This document shows, piece after piece, positions 48,143 through 57,904 of a DNA stretch of 64,000 nucleotides. Under the pieces are notes generated by a model. It did no database searches. It had not been told where the DNA came from and saw only the letters and a program-made list of their open reading frames with translations. This stretch comes from Thalassococcus arenae (GTDB lineage: Bacteria; Pseudomonadota; Alphaproteobacteria; Rhodobacterales; Rhodobacteraceae). The position numbers and the translations under genes are program-made. The first letter of the stretch is position 1; each line of letters starts with the position of its first letter. Where the stretch lies: NCBI RefSeq assembly GCF_019104745.1, contig NZ_JAHRWL010000001.1, positions 248,001-312,000 on the forward strand. The letters are read 5' to 3'.

Positions 48143-49303
48143 ATGGTTCATGACACCAACGATTACCTGGACATCCGCGAGGGTGTCCGCGCGCTTTGTG
48201 CGCAGTTTCCCGACGCCTATCACCGCAAGATCGATGCCGAACGCGCCTATCCCGAAGCCTTCGTCGAGGCACTGACCCGCGAAGGCTGGATGAGCGCCCT
48301 GATCCCCGAAGAATACGGCGGCTCGGGCCTGGGGCTGACCGAGGCATCGGTCATCATGGAGGAAATCAACCGCGCGGGCGGCAATTCCGGCGCTTGCCAC
48401 GGCCAGATGTACAACATGAACACGCTGGTGCATCACGGTTCGGACGAACAGAAGCGGCTATACCTGCCGCGCATCGCCAGCGGCGAATTGCGTCTGCAAA
48501 GCATGGGCGTGACCGAACCGACGACCGGCTCCGACACGACGAAGCTCAAGACGACGGCGGTGCGCCGGGGCGATCGCTATGTCATCAATGGCCAGAAGGT
48601 CTGGATCAGCCGCGTGCAGCATTCCGACCTGATGATCCTGCTGGCGCGCACCACGCCGCTGGCCGAGGTGCGCAAGAAATCCGAAGGGCTGTCGATCTTC
48701 CTCGTCGATGTGGCCGAGGCGATGCGCAGCGGCATGACCGTCCGGCCGATCGCCAACATGGTCAACCACGAAACCAACGAGCTGTTTTTCGACAATCTCG
48801 AGATCCCGGTGGAAAACCTGATCGGAGAGGAAGGTCAGGGCTTCAAGTATATCCTGACCGGCCTGAACGCCGAACGCGCACTGATCGCGGCGGAATGCAT
48901 CGGCGACGGCTACTGGTTCACCGATCGGGCCACCGCCTATGCCAGGGATCGCCGCGTTTTCGATCGCCCCATCGGGCAGAACCAGGGCGTGCAATTCCCC
49001 ATTGCCGAGGCGTTCATCGAGGTTCGGGCGGCCGACCTGATGCGCTACCGCGCCTGCGCGTTGTTCGATGCCGGCCAGCCCTGCGGAGCCGAGGCGAACA
49101 TGGCCAAGTACCTGGCCGCCAAGGCAAGCTGGGAGGCCGCCAATGCCTGCCTGCAAACATATGGCGGGTTCGGTTTTGCCTGCGAATACGACATCGAACG
49201 CAAGTTCCGGGAAACCCGGCTGTATCAGGTGGCGCCGATCTCGACCAACCTGATCCTGTCCTACGTGGCCGAGCATGTCCTGGGCCTGCCGAGGTCGTTC
49301 TGA
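48143..49303 (+). CDS. Acyl-CoA dehydrogenase
   Basis: A 386-residue FAD-dependent acyl-CoA dehydrogenase of normal length. N-terminal helical domain (EGWMSALIPEEYGGSGLGLT), beta-domain (MGVTEPTTGSDTTKLKTTAV), and C-terminal helical domain ending LQTYGGFGFACEYDIERKFR. The usual catalytic Glu position in the LQTYGGFGF region and substrate range need comparison with relatives. GGAGGCCG precedes ATG 48143. The next gene, a CoA-transferase, overlaps by one base (TGATG), so the pair forms a catabolic operon for a CoA-activated acid, identity unknown. Confidence 0.92.
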   Translation: MVHDTNDYLDIREGVRALCAQFPDAYHRKIDAERAYPEAFVEALTREGWMSALIPEEYGGSGLGLTEASVIMEEINRAGGNSGACHGQMYNMNTLVHHGSDEQKRLYLPRIASGELRLQSMGVTEPTTGSDTTKLKTTAVRRGDRYVINGQKVWISRVQHSDLMILLARTTPLAEVRKKSEGLSIFLVDVAEAMRSGMTVRPIANMVNHETNELFFDNLEIPVENLIGEEGQGFKYILTGLNAERALIAAECIGDGYWFTDRATAYARDRRVFDRPIGQNQGVQFPIAEAFIEVRAADLMRYRACALFDAGQPCGAEANMAKYLAAKASWEAANACLQTYGGFGFACEYDIERKFRETRLYQVAPISTNLILSYVAEHVLGLPRSF

Positions 49304-50406
49304 TGACACGCCTGCCCCTGGACGGACTGCGCGTCGTGGCCGTGGAACAGGCGGTGGCGGCGCCCTTCTGCACCGCGCGGCTGGCCGATGCGGGCGCCGA
49401 GGTTGTCAAGATCGAGCGCCCGGGCGGCGATTTCGCCCGCGGCTACGACAAGGCGGCGGCCGGGCAATCCAGCTATTTCGTCTGGTTGAATCGCGGCAAG
49501 CAGAGCCGGGTGCTGGACCTGGGCGCGGACAAGGGCCGCGCCGCGCTGGAGACACTGATCGCCCAGGCGGACGTGCTGGTGCAGAACCTCAAACCCGGCG
49601 CGATGGACAAGCTGGGCTTCGACTCTGCCCGGCTGGCGACAGGTTATCCGCGCCTGATCAACTGCGTCATCAGCGGCTATGGCGACAGCGGGCCGATGGC
49701 GCAGCGCAAGGCCTATGATTTGCTGATTCAGGCCGATGCGGGGCTGTGTTCGATCACCGGCGGCCCCGCGGAACCCGCCCGTGTCGGCATCTCGGTTGTC
49801 GACATCGCCACCGGGGCCACTGCCCATGCCGCCATCCTGGAGGCGCTGATCGCCCGTGGCATCACGGGTCGCGGCGCCCATATCGCGGTTTCGATGTTCG
49901 ATGTCATCGCCGAATGGCTGACCGTGCCGCTGCTGAACCACGAAGCGGGGCACAGCCCGCGGCGCCAGGGCATGGTGCATCCGTCCATCGCGCCTTACGG
50001 GGTGTTCGCCGCCTCGGACGGCACACCGATCCTGCTATCGGTGCAAAGCGACCGGGAATGGCGGGTATTGTGCGACCGGTTCCTTGGCGAACCCGGCTTG
50101 GGCACCGATCCGCTTTTCGCCACCAACGTGGCGCGAGTGGCGAACCGCGCACAGACCGATGCCGCCGTCGCCGCAGGAGTTGGCACGCGGACCGGCGCGC
50201 AGGCCATCGACGAACTTGTGGCTATCGGGCTGGCCGTGGCCTCGGTCAACGACATGGCCGGACTGGCCGCGCATCCGCATCTGCGCCGGGTCACCGTGGA
50301 TACGCCGAACGGGCCGGTTTCGCTGCCTGCGCCGGCGCCGATCGTGGATGGTCGGACGCGCCAGACGGGCGCGGTTCCCGCCTTGCCCGACCCCGACGCC
50401 GGGTGA
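49303..50406 (+). CDS. Class III (CaiB/BaiF-family) CoA-transferase
   Basis: A 367-residue CoA-transferase of family III. It has LDGLRVVAVEQAVAAPFCTA at the N-terminus, ADAGAEVVKIERPGGDFARG, and YGDSGPMAQRKAYDLLIQAD, with the catalytic Asp expected in the last segment. It activates an organic acid by CoA transfer, probably the substrate chain oxidised by the acyl-CoA dehydrogenase encoded just upstream. Translationally coupled to it through TGATG. Substrate not predictable. Confidence 0.92.
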   Translation: MTRLPLDGLRVVAVEQAVAAPFCTARLADAGAEVVKIERPGGDFARGYDKAAAGQSSYFVWLNRGKQSRVLDLGADKGRAALETLIAQADVLVQNLKPGAMDKLGFDSARLATGYPRLINCVISGYGDSGPMAQRKAYDLLIQADAGLCSITGGPAEPARVGISVVDIATGATAHAAILEALIARGITGRGAHIAVSMFDVIAEWLTVPLLNHEAGHSPRRQGMVHPSIAPYGVFAASDGTPILLSVQSDREWRVLCDRFLGEPGLGTDPLFATNVARVANRAQTDAAVAAGVGTRTGAQAIDELVAIGLAVASVNDMAGLAAHPHLRRVTVDTPNGPVSLPAPAPIVDGRTRQTGAVPALPDPDAG

Positions 50407-50467
50407 CAATTCACGACCGGCATGTTTGAAACCCGCAACGCCACACAGGCAGAACCGGACCGACCGA

Positions 50468-50866
50468 ATGACCGACATTGAGCGCATCCGTGCGACCTGG
50501 GCCAGGGCCGCCGCCGATCCCGGGGCCACCGCCGCGGGCTTTTACACCAATCTTTTCAAGATCGCGCCCCAGACCCGGGCGTTGTTCGGCACCGACCTGA
50601 CGGTGCAGGGCGCCAAGCTGATGCAAACCATCGGGTTCATCGTCGATCATCTCGACGACGGTGACGCCTGGCAGGGCGCGGCGCGCGAGCTGGCGATCCG
50701 GCATGTGGCCTACGGTGTCAAACCGCAGGATTACGGCCCGGTCGGCGAGGCGCTGGTCATGACGCTGTCGGAAACCCTGGGCGAGGATTTCGACCAGGCC
50801 GACCGGGAGGTGTGGAGCAGGACCTACGCGGCGTTGTCGAACCTGATGACAAAGGCCGCGTTCTGA
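50468..50866 (+). CDS. Single-domain globin
   Basis: A 132-residue haem globin (vertebrate-like/flavohaemoglobin N-domain type). It has the A-helix RIRATWARAAADPGATAAGF, NLFKIAPQTRALFG, and the proximal His in ELAIRHVAYGVKPQDYGPVG. Without a reductase domain it may bind O2 or detoxify NO with an outside reductase. It lies 61 nt after the CoA-transferase and ends 4 nt before the convergent ychF stop. Confidence 0.88.
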   Translation: MTDIERIRATWARAAADPGATAAGFYTNLFKIAPQTRALFGTDLTVQGAKLMQTIGFIVDHLDDGDAWQGAARELAIRHVAYGVKPQDYGPVGEALVMTLSETLGEDFDQADREVWSRTYAALSNLMTKAAF

Positions 50867-50870
50867 TCGA

Positions 50871-51968
50871 TCAGGTGTTGAACAGAAAGTGCATCACGTC
50901 GCCATCCTTGACGACATAGCTCTTGCCTTCGGCGCGCATCTTTCCGGCATCCTTGGCCGGCTGTTCACCCCCAAGCGCCACGTAATCGTCATAGGCGATG
51001 GTTTCGGCACGGATGAAGCCCCTTTCGAAATCGCCGTGGATCACGCCCGCGGCCTGCGGCGCCAGCGTGCCCTGCCTGATGGTCCAGGCGCGCGCCTCTT
51101 TCGGGCCGACGGTGAAATAGGTCTGCAGGTGCAAAAGCTCGTATCCGGCGGTGATCAACCGGTCCAGACCCGCCTCTTCCAACCCCATCTCCGCCAGGAA
51201 CATCGCGGCCTCGTCGGCATCGAGCTGGCTGATTTCTTCCTCGATCCGCGCCGAGATCACCACGTGGCTGTTGCCTTGCGCAGCGGCCATTTCGGCCACC
51301 TTGGCCGAAAGCGCGTTGCCGGTCGCGGCATCGGCCTCGTCGACGTTGCAGACGTAGAGCACCGGCTTGGTGGTCAGAAGTTGCAGCATCCGCCAGGCCT
51401 TGGCGTCCTCGGCATCGACCTTGACGACGCGCGCGGGCTGGCCCTGTTCAAGCACCTCCAGCGCGGCCTTCATCAGACGTTCCTGCTGCACCGCTTCCTT
51501 GTCGCCGCCGCGCACCTTGCGGACGATGTTCTGAAGCCGCTTTTCCAGGCTTTCCATGTCGGCGATGATCAGTTCGGTCTCGATCGTCTCGGCATCGGCG
51601 ACGGGATCGACACGGCCTTCGACATGGGTGACATCGTCATCCTCGAAACAGCGCAACACATGGGCGATGGCATCGACCTCGCGGATATTGGCCAGGAACT
51701 GGTTGCCCAATCCCTCGCCCTTGGACGCCCCCTTCACCAGCCCCGCGATGTCGACGAAGGTCATGCGCGTGGGAACGATCTGCGCCGACTTGGCAATGGC
51801 CGCAAGCTTGTCCAGACGGGCATCGGGCACGGCCACGTCACCGACATTGGGTTCGATCGTGCAGAACGGAAAATTCGCCGCCTGCGCCGCGGCTGTCCGC
51901 GTCAGCGCGTTGAACAGGGTCGACTTGCCCACGTTGGGCAGACCCACGATCCCCATGCGAAACCCCAT
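50871..51968 (-). CDS. ychF: Redox-regulated ATPase YchF
   Basis: A 365-residue Obg-family P-loop NTPase, full length for YchF. The P-loop is [10 protein letters not shown]3 is [20 protein letters not shown], and the G4 position reads NVDE instead of NKxD, the known reason YchF/OLA1 prefers ATP. The C-terminal TGS-like domain contains [20 protein letters not shown]. It binds ribosomes and affects oxidative-stress responses and leaderless-mRNA translation in E. coli. ATG 51968 is preceded by AGGAGTGCC. Confidence 0.96.
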   Translation of the reverse strand: MGFRMGIVGLPNVGKSTLFNALTRTAAAQAANFPFCTIEPNVGDVAVPDARLDKLAAIAKSAQIVPTRMTFVDIAGLVKGASKGEGLGNQFLANIREVDAIAHVLRCFEDDDVTHVEGRVDPVADAETIETELIIADMESLEKRLQNIVRKVRGGDKEAVQQERLMKAALEVLEQGQPARVVKVDAEDAKAWRMLQLLTTKPVLYVCNVDEADAATGNALSAKVAEMAAAQGNSHVVISARIEEEISQLDADEAAMFLAEMGLEEAGLDRLITAGYELLHLQTYFTVGPKEARAWTIRQGTLAPQAAGVIHGDFERGFIRAETIAYDDYVALGGEQPAKDAGKMRAEGKSYVVKDGDVMHFLFNT

Positions 51969-52038
51969 CTGGCACTCCTGTCTCTGGCCGGCCCGTCGCG
52001 GCTGCCCGATCTGGCCAGCCGGTCGCGTCGCGCCGTCT

Positions 52039-53430
52039 CTAGTGGGCGATCCGGCCGGGTGCAAGCCCGCGCTGGCCGGTCAGTTCGGGCAGCTTGATGC
52101 GCCAGAACCGCCAGGCCAGCAGCACCGCAGCGACGCCAAGACCGGAAACCAGCCCGCTCCAGATGCCGCCGGCACCGAAATCCAGCACGAAGCCGAAGAC
52201 GTAGGCGCATGGCAGACCGACACCCCAATAGGCGAGGCTGGCGATGACCATGGGCACGCTTGTGTCCTGCAGACCGCGCAGAAGTCCCAGATTGACCACC
52301 TGCATCGCGTCTACCAACTGGAACAGCGCGGCGAAGATCAGCAGCAGCGTGCCCAGCGCGATGATCGCATCGCGCGCCGGGTCGGTCGGGTCGACGAAGG
52401 CGCCCAGCAACAGGTCCGGCAGCGTCACGAACAACACCGTCGCCAGCGCGACCATGCCCAGCGACAGCATGACCGCCACCTGCGCTCCGCGCGCCAGGTG
52501 CTGAGCGTCCCTCCGGCCATATGCCGTGCTGGCCCGCACCGTGGCCGCGTTGGCCAGGCCCAGATGCACCATGAAGGTCGCGGTGGCGATCTGCAGCGCG
52601 ATGCCATGGGCGGCCAGGGGTATCGTGCCCAGCCAGCCCATCATCACCGCCGACATCGCGAACAGCGCCACCTCGGCCAGCGTGGTCAGTCCGATCGGGA
52701 TGCCCAGACGCGCGACGGACGCGAACATCTCCCAGTCCGGGCGCCACAGCCGCTGGAATAGCGCGTGTTCCGGCAAGCGGCGCAGGGCGTAGGCGATGAC
52801 CAGCACCAGCGACACCGAATGCGACACGACAGAAGCCCAGGCAGCGCCGCGCAACCCCATTTCCGGGGCACCCCAATTGCCGAAGATCAGGGCGTAATTG
52901 GCCAACGCGTTGGCAATCGCGGCCGCAACGGTGATCCAGAACACGATGCGCGTGTGTTCCAGCCCCGCCAGGTAGTTGCGCAGCACCATCACGCCCAGCG
53001 CCGGCAGCATGCCCCATCCGGCTATGCGCAGGTAGGTCTGGGCGTCCAGCGCCACCTGCTCTTCCTGTCCGATGGCGCGCAGGATCGGTGCCGAGGCCCA
53101 CATCAGCGGCATCACCGCGAAGAAGAAGATCGCCGACAGCCACAACCCCATGCGGGTAGCGCGGCGAATCTGCTGGTCGTCACCCGTCGTGGCAAAGCCC
53201 GCGACCATCGGCATGACAGCCCAACCGAACCCGGCACCGAACAGCAGAAAGACGTGGTAAAGTGACGTCGCCAGCGTCATCGCCGCCAGCTCGGGAACGC
53301 CGTACCAACCCATCATCACGGTGTCCGTCAGCCCGATGGCGAACTGCGCGAGGTGCCCGCCGATCAAGGGCAGGCCCAAGGCGAGGATGGCGCGCGCATG
53401 CGCGGCCCGGGTCATCGGAGCAGTGGACAT
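52039..53430 (-). CDS. MATE-family multidrug/toxin exporter
   Basis: A 463-residue, 12-helix transporter of the NorM-type MATE family. The two MatE halves begin at about 12 and 240, with [40 protein letters not shown] and, in the second half, [20 protein letters not shown]. It exchanges Na+ or H+ for cationic drugs or metabolites. The start is ATG 53430. Separated by 70 nt from ychF on the same strand. Confidence 0.92.
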   Translation of the reverse strand: MSTAPMTRAAHARAILALGLPLIGGHLAQFAIGLTDTVMMGWYGVPELAAMTLATSLYHVFLLFGAGFGWAVMPMVAGFATTGDDQQIRRATRMGLWLSAIFFFAVMPLMWASAPILRAIGQEEQVALDAQTYLRIAGWGMLPALGVMVLRNYLAGLEHTRIVFWITVAAAIANALANYALIFGNWGAPEMGLRGAAWASVVSHSVSLVLVIAYALRRLPEHALFQRLWRPDWEMFASVARLGIPIGLTTLAEVALFAMSAVMMGWLGTIPLAAHGIALQIATATFMVHLGLANAATVRASTAYGRRDAQHLARGAQVAVMLSLGMVALATVLFVTLPDLLLGAFVDPTDPARDAIIALGTLLLIFAALFQLVDAMQVVNLGLLRGLQDTSVPMVIASLAYWGVGLPCAYVFGFVLDFGAGGIWSGLVSGLGVAAVLLAWRFWRIKLPELTGQRGLAPGRIAH

Positions 53431-53609
53431 GGGTGCAATTAGTCCGGTTGGCCGACACTGCGCAACCGCCGACAGCAACAGGCTGCCCCGAACTGGGGTC
53501 TGGCCGTGGCTGCATCGTCGTCGATTTTGCCGTAATCGTGTTCAATCCCTGCGCGACTGTGGTATTGTCAACGCATTGTTGACGCGCTTTGACACGAAAG
53601 ATTGTATCC

Positions 53610-54251
53610 ATGCCCGATCCCGTGGCCGTGCAGGACCTTGTCGCAAACGCCCGGCGATTTCTGACCGAATTGGCGGCCAACAACACCCGCGAATGGTTTC
53701 AGGGCGAAAAGCATCGCTACGATTCCGAGTTGAAGCGCCCGGCGGAACGGCTGCTTGGTGATCTCGCCCCGCATCTCGAAGCGCTGGCCGGGGCGCCCGT
53801 GCGCCAGAAACTGTTTCGACCGCATCGCGATATCCGCTTCAGCACCGACAAGACGCCGTATCATACGCACTTGCATCTGGCTTGGTCGATCCAGGACGGG
53901 CGGGGCTGGTATTTCGGACTGTCGCCCAGCTATGCAACCGCGGGGGCCGGCATCATGGCCTTCGACAAGGTCCAGATCGACCGTTGGCGCGATGCCGTCG
54001 CCGGGCCGCGCGGCACGGCACTGACCGGTATTCTGGACCAGATCGGGGGGCGCATCGATCCGCCCGAGCTCAAGCGGGTACCGCCGCCGTTTCCCGGCGA
54101 CCATCCGCATCATGCACTGCTGCGCCGCAAGGGATTGACGGTGTGGGTTGACGATCTGGCGCCGGTCATCGCGGCAGACCCTTTCGGCGGCCTGTCCGGC
54201 GCCTTTGAACGGCTGTCGCCCGTCATGACCTGGTTGGGCGACACGCTCTGA
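53610..54251 (+). CDS. DUF2461 family protein
   Basis: A 213-residue soluble protein of the DUF2461 family. It has FLTELAANNTREWFQGEKHR (the N-D/E-R-W-F signature), FRPHRDIRFSTDKTPYHTHL, and YFGLSPSYATAGAGIMAFDK. The conserved Arg/Asp/Lys/His suggests an enzyme or nucleotide-binding protein, but none is characterised to my knowledge. ATG 53610 is used; an upstream ATG would add seven residues. Convergent with ppk2, stops 9 nt apart. Confidence 0.9.
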   Translation: MPDPVAVQDLVANARRFLTELAANNTREWFQGEKHRYDSELKRPAERLLGDLAPHLEALAGAPVRQKLFRPHRDIRFSTDKTPYHTHLHLAWSIQDGRGWYFGLSPSYATAGAGIMAFDKVQIDRWRDAVAGPRGTALTGILDQIGGRIDPPELKRVPPPFPGDHPHHALLRRKGLTVWVDDLAPVIAADPFGGLSGAFERLSPVMTWLGDTL

Positions 54252-54260
54252 CGTTCGGCA

Positions 54261-55205
54261 TCACTCCTTGACCCGGCGGTTGTCGGGATGGAGCGCCTTG
54301 CCGAGGATGTGATCGGACCGGTGGATGACATGCCCCGCGCCGCCGACGATCATCGGATCCGGCGCCTTCGCGATCTTGCGATCCTTGCCCGGGTATGCCA
54401 GCGAGTTCAGGAAATGGCGCATGCAGTTCAACCGCGCGCGTTTCTTGTCGTCCGACTTGACCACCGTCCAGGGCGCGTCGGCGGTATCGGTGTAAAAGAA
54501 CATCGCCTCTTTCGCCTCGGTGTAGTCATCCCACTTGTTCAGGCTGGCCATGTCGATCGGGCTGAGTTTCCACTGTTTGAGCGGATCGGTCTCGCGGCTT
54601 TCGAAGCGGCGTTTCTGTTCCGGCCGGGTGACCGAGAACCAGTACTTGTAGAGCTGGATGCCCGAACGCACCAGCATCCGTTCGAGCTCCGGGGTCTGAC
54701 GCATGAATTCAAGGTATTCGCTGGGTTCGCAAAAGCCCATGACGCGTTCCACGCCGGCGCGGTTGTACCATGACCGGTCGAACAGGACGATCTCGCCCTC
54801 GGTCGGCAGGTGCTGGATATAGCGTTGGAAATACCATTGCCCGCGTTCCAGTTCGGTGGGCTTGTTCAGCGCCACGACCCGCGCGGTGCGCGGGTTCAGA
54901 TGTTCTGTGAACCGCTTGATCGTGCCGCCCTTGCCGGCGGCGTCGCGACCTTCGAACAACAGCACGAACTTCTGTCCGGTCTCCTGTGCCCACAACTGCA
55001 CTTTCAGCAACTCGGCCTGTAGCTGTGCCTTTTCGCGCTCGTAACTGCGGCGGGACAGCTTGGTGGCATAGGGGTATTCGCCGGTTTCGAATGCACGCCG
55101 GATATCCGCAGCGCTTGGCATGTTGCGACGCACCGGTTTGGGTTGCACCGGCGTCTGTTCCTGGGTTTCGGGCGCAGTCGTCTCTTGGGCCGGGTTGCCG
55201 TCCAT
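54261..55205 (-). CDS. ppk2: Polyphosphate kinase 2
   Basis: A 314-residue PPK2 enzyme, which uses polyphosphate to phosphorylate nucleotides (GDP/ADP) or the reverse. Walker A is LLFEGRDAAGKGGTIKRFTE, Walker B is LFDRSWYNRAGVERVMGFC, and the lid segment is RETDPLKQWKLSPID. A 40-residue Pro/Gln-rich disordered N-terminus precedes the single kinase domain, typical of class I. Nucleotide preference not predictable. Polyphosphate metabolism is stress-related, but no EcfG promoter is seen upstream. Confidence 0.94.
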   Translation of the reverse strand: MDGNPAQETTAPETQEQTPVQPKPVRRNMPSAADIRRAFETGEYPYATKLSRRSYEREKAQLQAELLKVQLWAQETGQKFVLLFEGRDAAGKGGTIKRFTEHLNPRTARVVALNKPTELERGQWYFQRYIQHLPTEGEIVLFDRSWYNRAGVERVMGFCEPSEYLEFMRQTPELERMLVRSGIQLYKYWFSVTRPEQKRRFESRETDPLKQWKLSPIDMASLNKWDDYTEAKEAMFFYTDTADAPWTVVKSDDKKRARLNCMRHFLNSLAYPGKDRKIAKAPDPMIVGGAGHVIHRSDHILGKALHPDNRRVKE

Positions 55206-55403
55206 TGCAAATCCTCGCTGTGTTTTCTGGCCTCATTCTAGCGCTTGCCAAGGCAGTCCGCCTTGAGCCGTGTCAAAAAGAAGTGGCCGACGCTCAGCTT
55301 TCTTGGCAGGGCGGATTTCCGGGCAGGCCCGACGCGGAACCACCCCCATTGCTTTTCCTTGCCGCATCCGGCAACAGAACCCGAACGAAAGAGGGAGACC
55401 ACC

Positions 55404-56195
55404 ATGACCCGGATCGAGACATGTTTTGCCGCGTTGGCCCGCGACGGCAAGAAAGCCTTCGTTTCGTACATCATGGCGGGCGATCCCGATTATGACACCG
55501 CGCTCGAGGTGATGATGGGATTGCCGGCGGCTGGCGTCGATGTGATCGAACTGGGCCTGCCCTTCACCGATCCGATGGCCGATGGGCCGACGATCCAACT
55601 GGCCGGACAACGCGCGCTGGATGCCGGCATGACCCTGCCCCGGACACTCGATATGGTGCGGGCCTTCCGTGCGACCGACGATACAACCCCGATCGTGTTG
55701 ATGGGCTACTACAACCCGATCTATTCCCGCGGTGTCGACCGCTTTCTGGTCGAGGCCAAGGAGGCCGGGATCGACGGGCTGATCGTGGTCGACCTGCCGC
55801 CCGAAGAGGACGAGGAGTTGTGCATTCCGGCGCAGGCGGCCGGGCTGAACTTCATCCGGCTGGCGACCCCCACGACCGATGACAAGCGCCTGCCCAAGGT
55901 GCTGCAGAACACCTCGGGTTTCGTCTATTACGTGTCGATCACCGGGATCACCGGCGCTGCCGCGGCGCAAGCCACCGATGTCGCGCCGGAAGTGGCGCGG
56001 ATCAAGGCCAAGACCGACCTGCCGGTGATCGTTGGCTTTGGCATCCGCACGCCCGAAACATCCCGCGCGATCGCCTCGGTCGCTGATGGCTGTGTCGTCG
56101 GCAGCGCGATCGTCGGCGAATTGGCGACAGGCAAGAGCCCAAGCGAAGTGCTGGCCTTCGTCAAGTCGCTGGCCGACGGCGCCCACGCCGCCTGA
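55404..56195 (+). CDS. trpA: Tryptophan synthase alpha subunit
   Basis: A 263-residue TIM-barrel lyase that cleaves indole-3-glycerol phosphate to indole and glyceraldehyde 3-phosphate in complex with TrpB. Catalytic Glu49 and Asp60 lie in [16 protein letters not shown], numbering identical to the classical enzyme. Phosphate loops VGFGIRTPE and GSAIV are present. It stands alone; trpB/trpF must be elsewhere, as in many Rhodobacterales. GAGGGAGACCACC supports ATG 55404. Confidence 0.97.
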   Translation: MTRIETCFAALARDGKKAFVSYIMAGDPDYDTALEVMMGLPAAGVDVIELGLPFTDPMADGPTIQLAGQRALDAGMTLPRTLDMVRAFRATDDTTPIVLMGYYNPIYSRGVDRFLVEAKEAGIDGLIVVDLPPEEDEELCIPAQAAGLNFIRLATPTTDDKRLPKVLQNTSGFVYYVSITGITGAAAAQATDVAPEVARIKAKTDLPVIVGFGIRTPETSRAIASVADGCVVGSAIVGELATGKSPSEVLAFVKSLADGAHAA

Positions 56196-56205
56196 CACCG
56201 CGGCG

Positions 56206-56661
56206 TCAGCCGCGCGCTTCGTCCAGCCGGCGCCGCAACCTGCCCAGGGCGTCGATCAGGAACCCGATCTCGTCCTCGGACAAGACATCGGTGATCGGCG
56301 CCATGTCCGGGCCGATGGCCTTGATCGCCTCGTCGCGAAACCGGCGCCCGGTTTCCGTCAGCCAGACCTGCTTCGACCTCGCGTCGTCGGGGTTGCGGCG
56401 CAACTCGACGAATTTGTGCTTTTCCAGACCGGCCAGAGTATGCGTCATCGTCGTCTTCGGAACCTGGAAAGACCGGGCCAGTTCCAGCGGCGTGCGCCCG
56501 TCCTTGACCCGGATCAGGTGGTTGACGACGCTGAAATGCGGCAGCAGCATGCCATCCGGCAGCCGCGCCTCGAGAAAGGCGCGGCTGAGCTGGGCGATGA
56601 TGCCCACTTCGTTGAACAGTTGAAAGGTGCGCCCCGGAGCATCCGGGGTCGTATCAGGCAT
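56206..56661 (-). CDS. MarR-family regulator
   Basis: A 151-residue winged-helix regulator. The wHTH is at about 45-110 (GRTPLELARSFQVPKTTMTH, then LRRNPDDARSKQVWLTETG wing), flanked by dimerisation helices. It overlaps the upstream nitroreductase-like gene by 8 nt and so is part of its operon. MarR proteins usually repress their own operon and respond to phenolic or oxidative ligands. The 38-bp palindrome at 57776-57813 is the probable operator. Confidence 0.92.
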   Translation of the reverse strand: MPDTTPDAPGRTFQLFNEVGIIAQLSRAFLEARLPDGMLLPHFSVVNHLIRVKDGRTPLELARSFQVPKTTMTHTLAGLEKHKFVELRRNPDDARSKQVWLTETGRRFRDEAIKAIGPDMAPITDVLSEDEIGFLIDALGRLRRRLDEARG

Positions 56662-57763
56662 CGCGCATCCGTGTCTCCAATGCCCATCGCGGTGTGCGGG
56701 GCGTCGTCGGAGCGTATCCCAACAGCCCGAGCATTTGAACCGTGCCGCCCGGCGGGGCATAGGCGGTGTGGATCGCTTGGTATAGCGGCGCCATTTCGGC
56801 ATATTCCTGCAACACCTGGCTGACCGGCCGCACCGCCAACCCGGCCCCGGTCGCGGCAAGGTTCAGCCGCAACCAGCGCGCACCGACCTCGATCTGGTCG
56901 AAACGGCTGTTGCCCGGCGTGGTCTGCAAGACGAAGGCCGGCGTGCCCAGAATGGCATCCCGGGTGCCTTCGATGGCGGTCCGCGATCCCGGATTCTCGG
57001 GGTCGGATGCCGCTTCTCGGGTGAACAGACCAAGCCTTGCCAGCACTTCGAGCTGGACCCCCCCGGCATCGATCCCGTCCGGCCGGGCATTGATTTCGGC
57101 CTTGCCGATCCGCAGCAGGTCGATGCTTTCCTGCCAGGCCGGTTGGGTCGACGCTTCGACCAGCCAGGCCTCGACGGCCAGGCTTCGCAAGGTGTCGGCA
57201 TCGTCACCGCCGGTAAAGACCTCGGCATAGGCAGCAAGCGGTGCAGCGGCCGCGGGGGTCACCGGTTGCGGATCGAAGGCATCCTTGTGACTGCGCCGCG
57301 CCATCGCGTGGGCGAAAAGCGGATCGGGCTGCGCCCTGTCCGGAACGAAGCGGCACAGCGCGACCGGTCCGCTCTCGCCTTCCGGGAACAGGGTTTGTTC
57401 GATGCCGATGCGATCCTGTGCAGCCGCCATCCGCATCAGGTCAAGGAAACAGCCCATCCCGATGGTCAACTGGCGTGCGAAAGGGTCAGTGACGGGCAGG
57501 TTCCGCGACGGATCGCGCCAGATAGCAACCATGTCATCGCCGCGCAACTCGGCTTGCCATGGCTGCCGATTGTGCGGGTTGGGCGCAAGCAGCGCATAGG
57601 ACAGAGCGTTCATCCGCGGGTCGCCATATCCGCCCGCCATGTCCCAGGGTGCCAGCGCCCGGGCCGGGGTCCGGCTTGCGGCGAAAGCGCCGAGTCCGGC
57701 AGTGGCGGCAAGAACGGTTCCGCCGCCGATCAGGCCAAGTGTCTTTCTCCGAGAATAGGTCAT
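56654..57763 (-). CDS. Tat-exported nitroreductase-like (Acg-type) protein
   Basis: A 369-residue protein with a twin-arginine signal (SRRKTLGLIGGGTVLAATAG) and two nitroreductase-like halves of the Acg/Rv2032-type family: SYALLAPNPHNRQPWQAEL near the N-terminus (FMN-site pattern APNPHNRQPW) and VGARWLRLNLAATGAGLAVR near the C-terminus. A periplasmic FMN-binding or FMN-sequestering role is likely. ATG 57763 is chosen because GGAG lies 6 nt upstream; an ATG at 57775 falls at the edge of the operator palindrome. Operon with marR. Confidence 0.85.
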   Translation of the reverse strand: MTYSRRKTLGLIGGGTVLAATAGLGAFAASRTPARALAPWDMAGGYGDPRMNALSYALLAPNPHNRQPWQAELRGDDMVAIWRDPSRNLPVTDPFARQLTIGMGCFLDLMRMAAAQDRIGIEQTLFPEGESGPVALCRFVPDRAQPDPLFAHAMARRSHKDAFDPQPVTPAAAAPLAAYAEVFTGGDDADTLRSLAVEAWLVEASTQPAWQESIDLLRIGKAEINARPDGIDAGGVQLEVLARLGLFTREAASDPENPGSRTAIEGTRDAILGTPAFVLQTTPGNSRFDQIEVGARWLRLNLAATGAGLAVRPVSQVLQEYAEMAPLYQAIHTAYAPPGGTVQMLGLLGYAPTTPRTPRWALETRMRDA

Positions 57764-57775
57764 CGGTTTCTCCAT

Positions 57776-57813
57776 TGGTTCGATATCGTACTATATAGTG
57801 CGATATCGAACCA
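57776..57813. promoter_or_regulatory. Large palindromic operator for the MarR/nitroreductase-like operon
   Basis: Perfect 13-bp arms TGGTTCGATATCG (57776-57788) and CGATATCGAACCA (57801-57813) around TACTATATAGTG, itself palindromic over ten bases (57790-57799). It directly precedes the minus-strand operon start and lies about 90 nt before the plus-strand lactate dehydrogenase gene. Confidence 0.85.
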
Positions 57814-57904
57814 GGCAAACGCGTGTAGACTTTTTTGCCGCATTGCCCGAACCGGCCGCTATTGGTAAGCAAACATAACCAATACCCACCAAAGGTCGCC
57901 TGCC

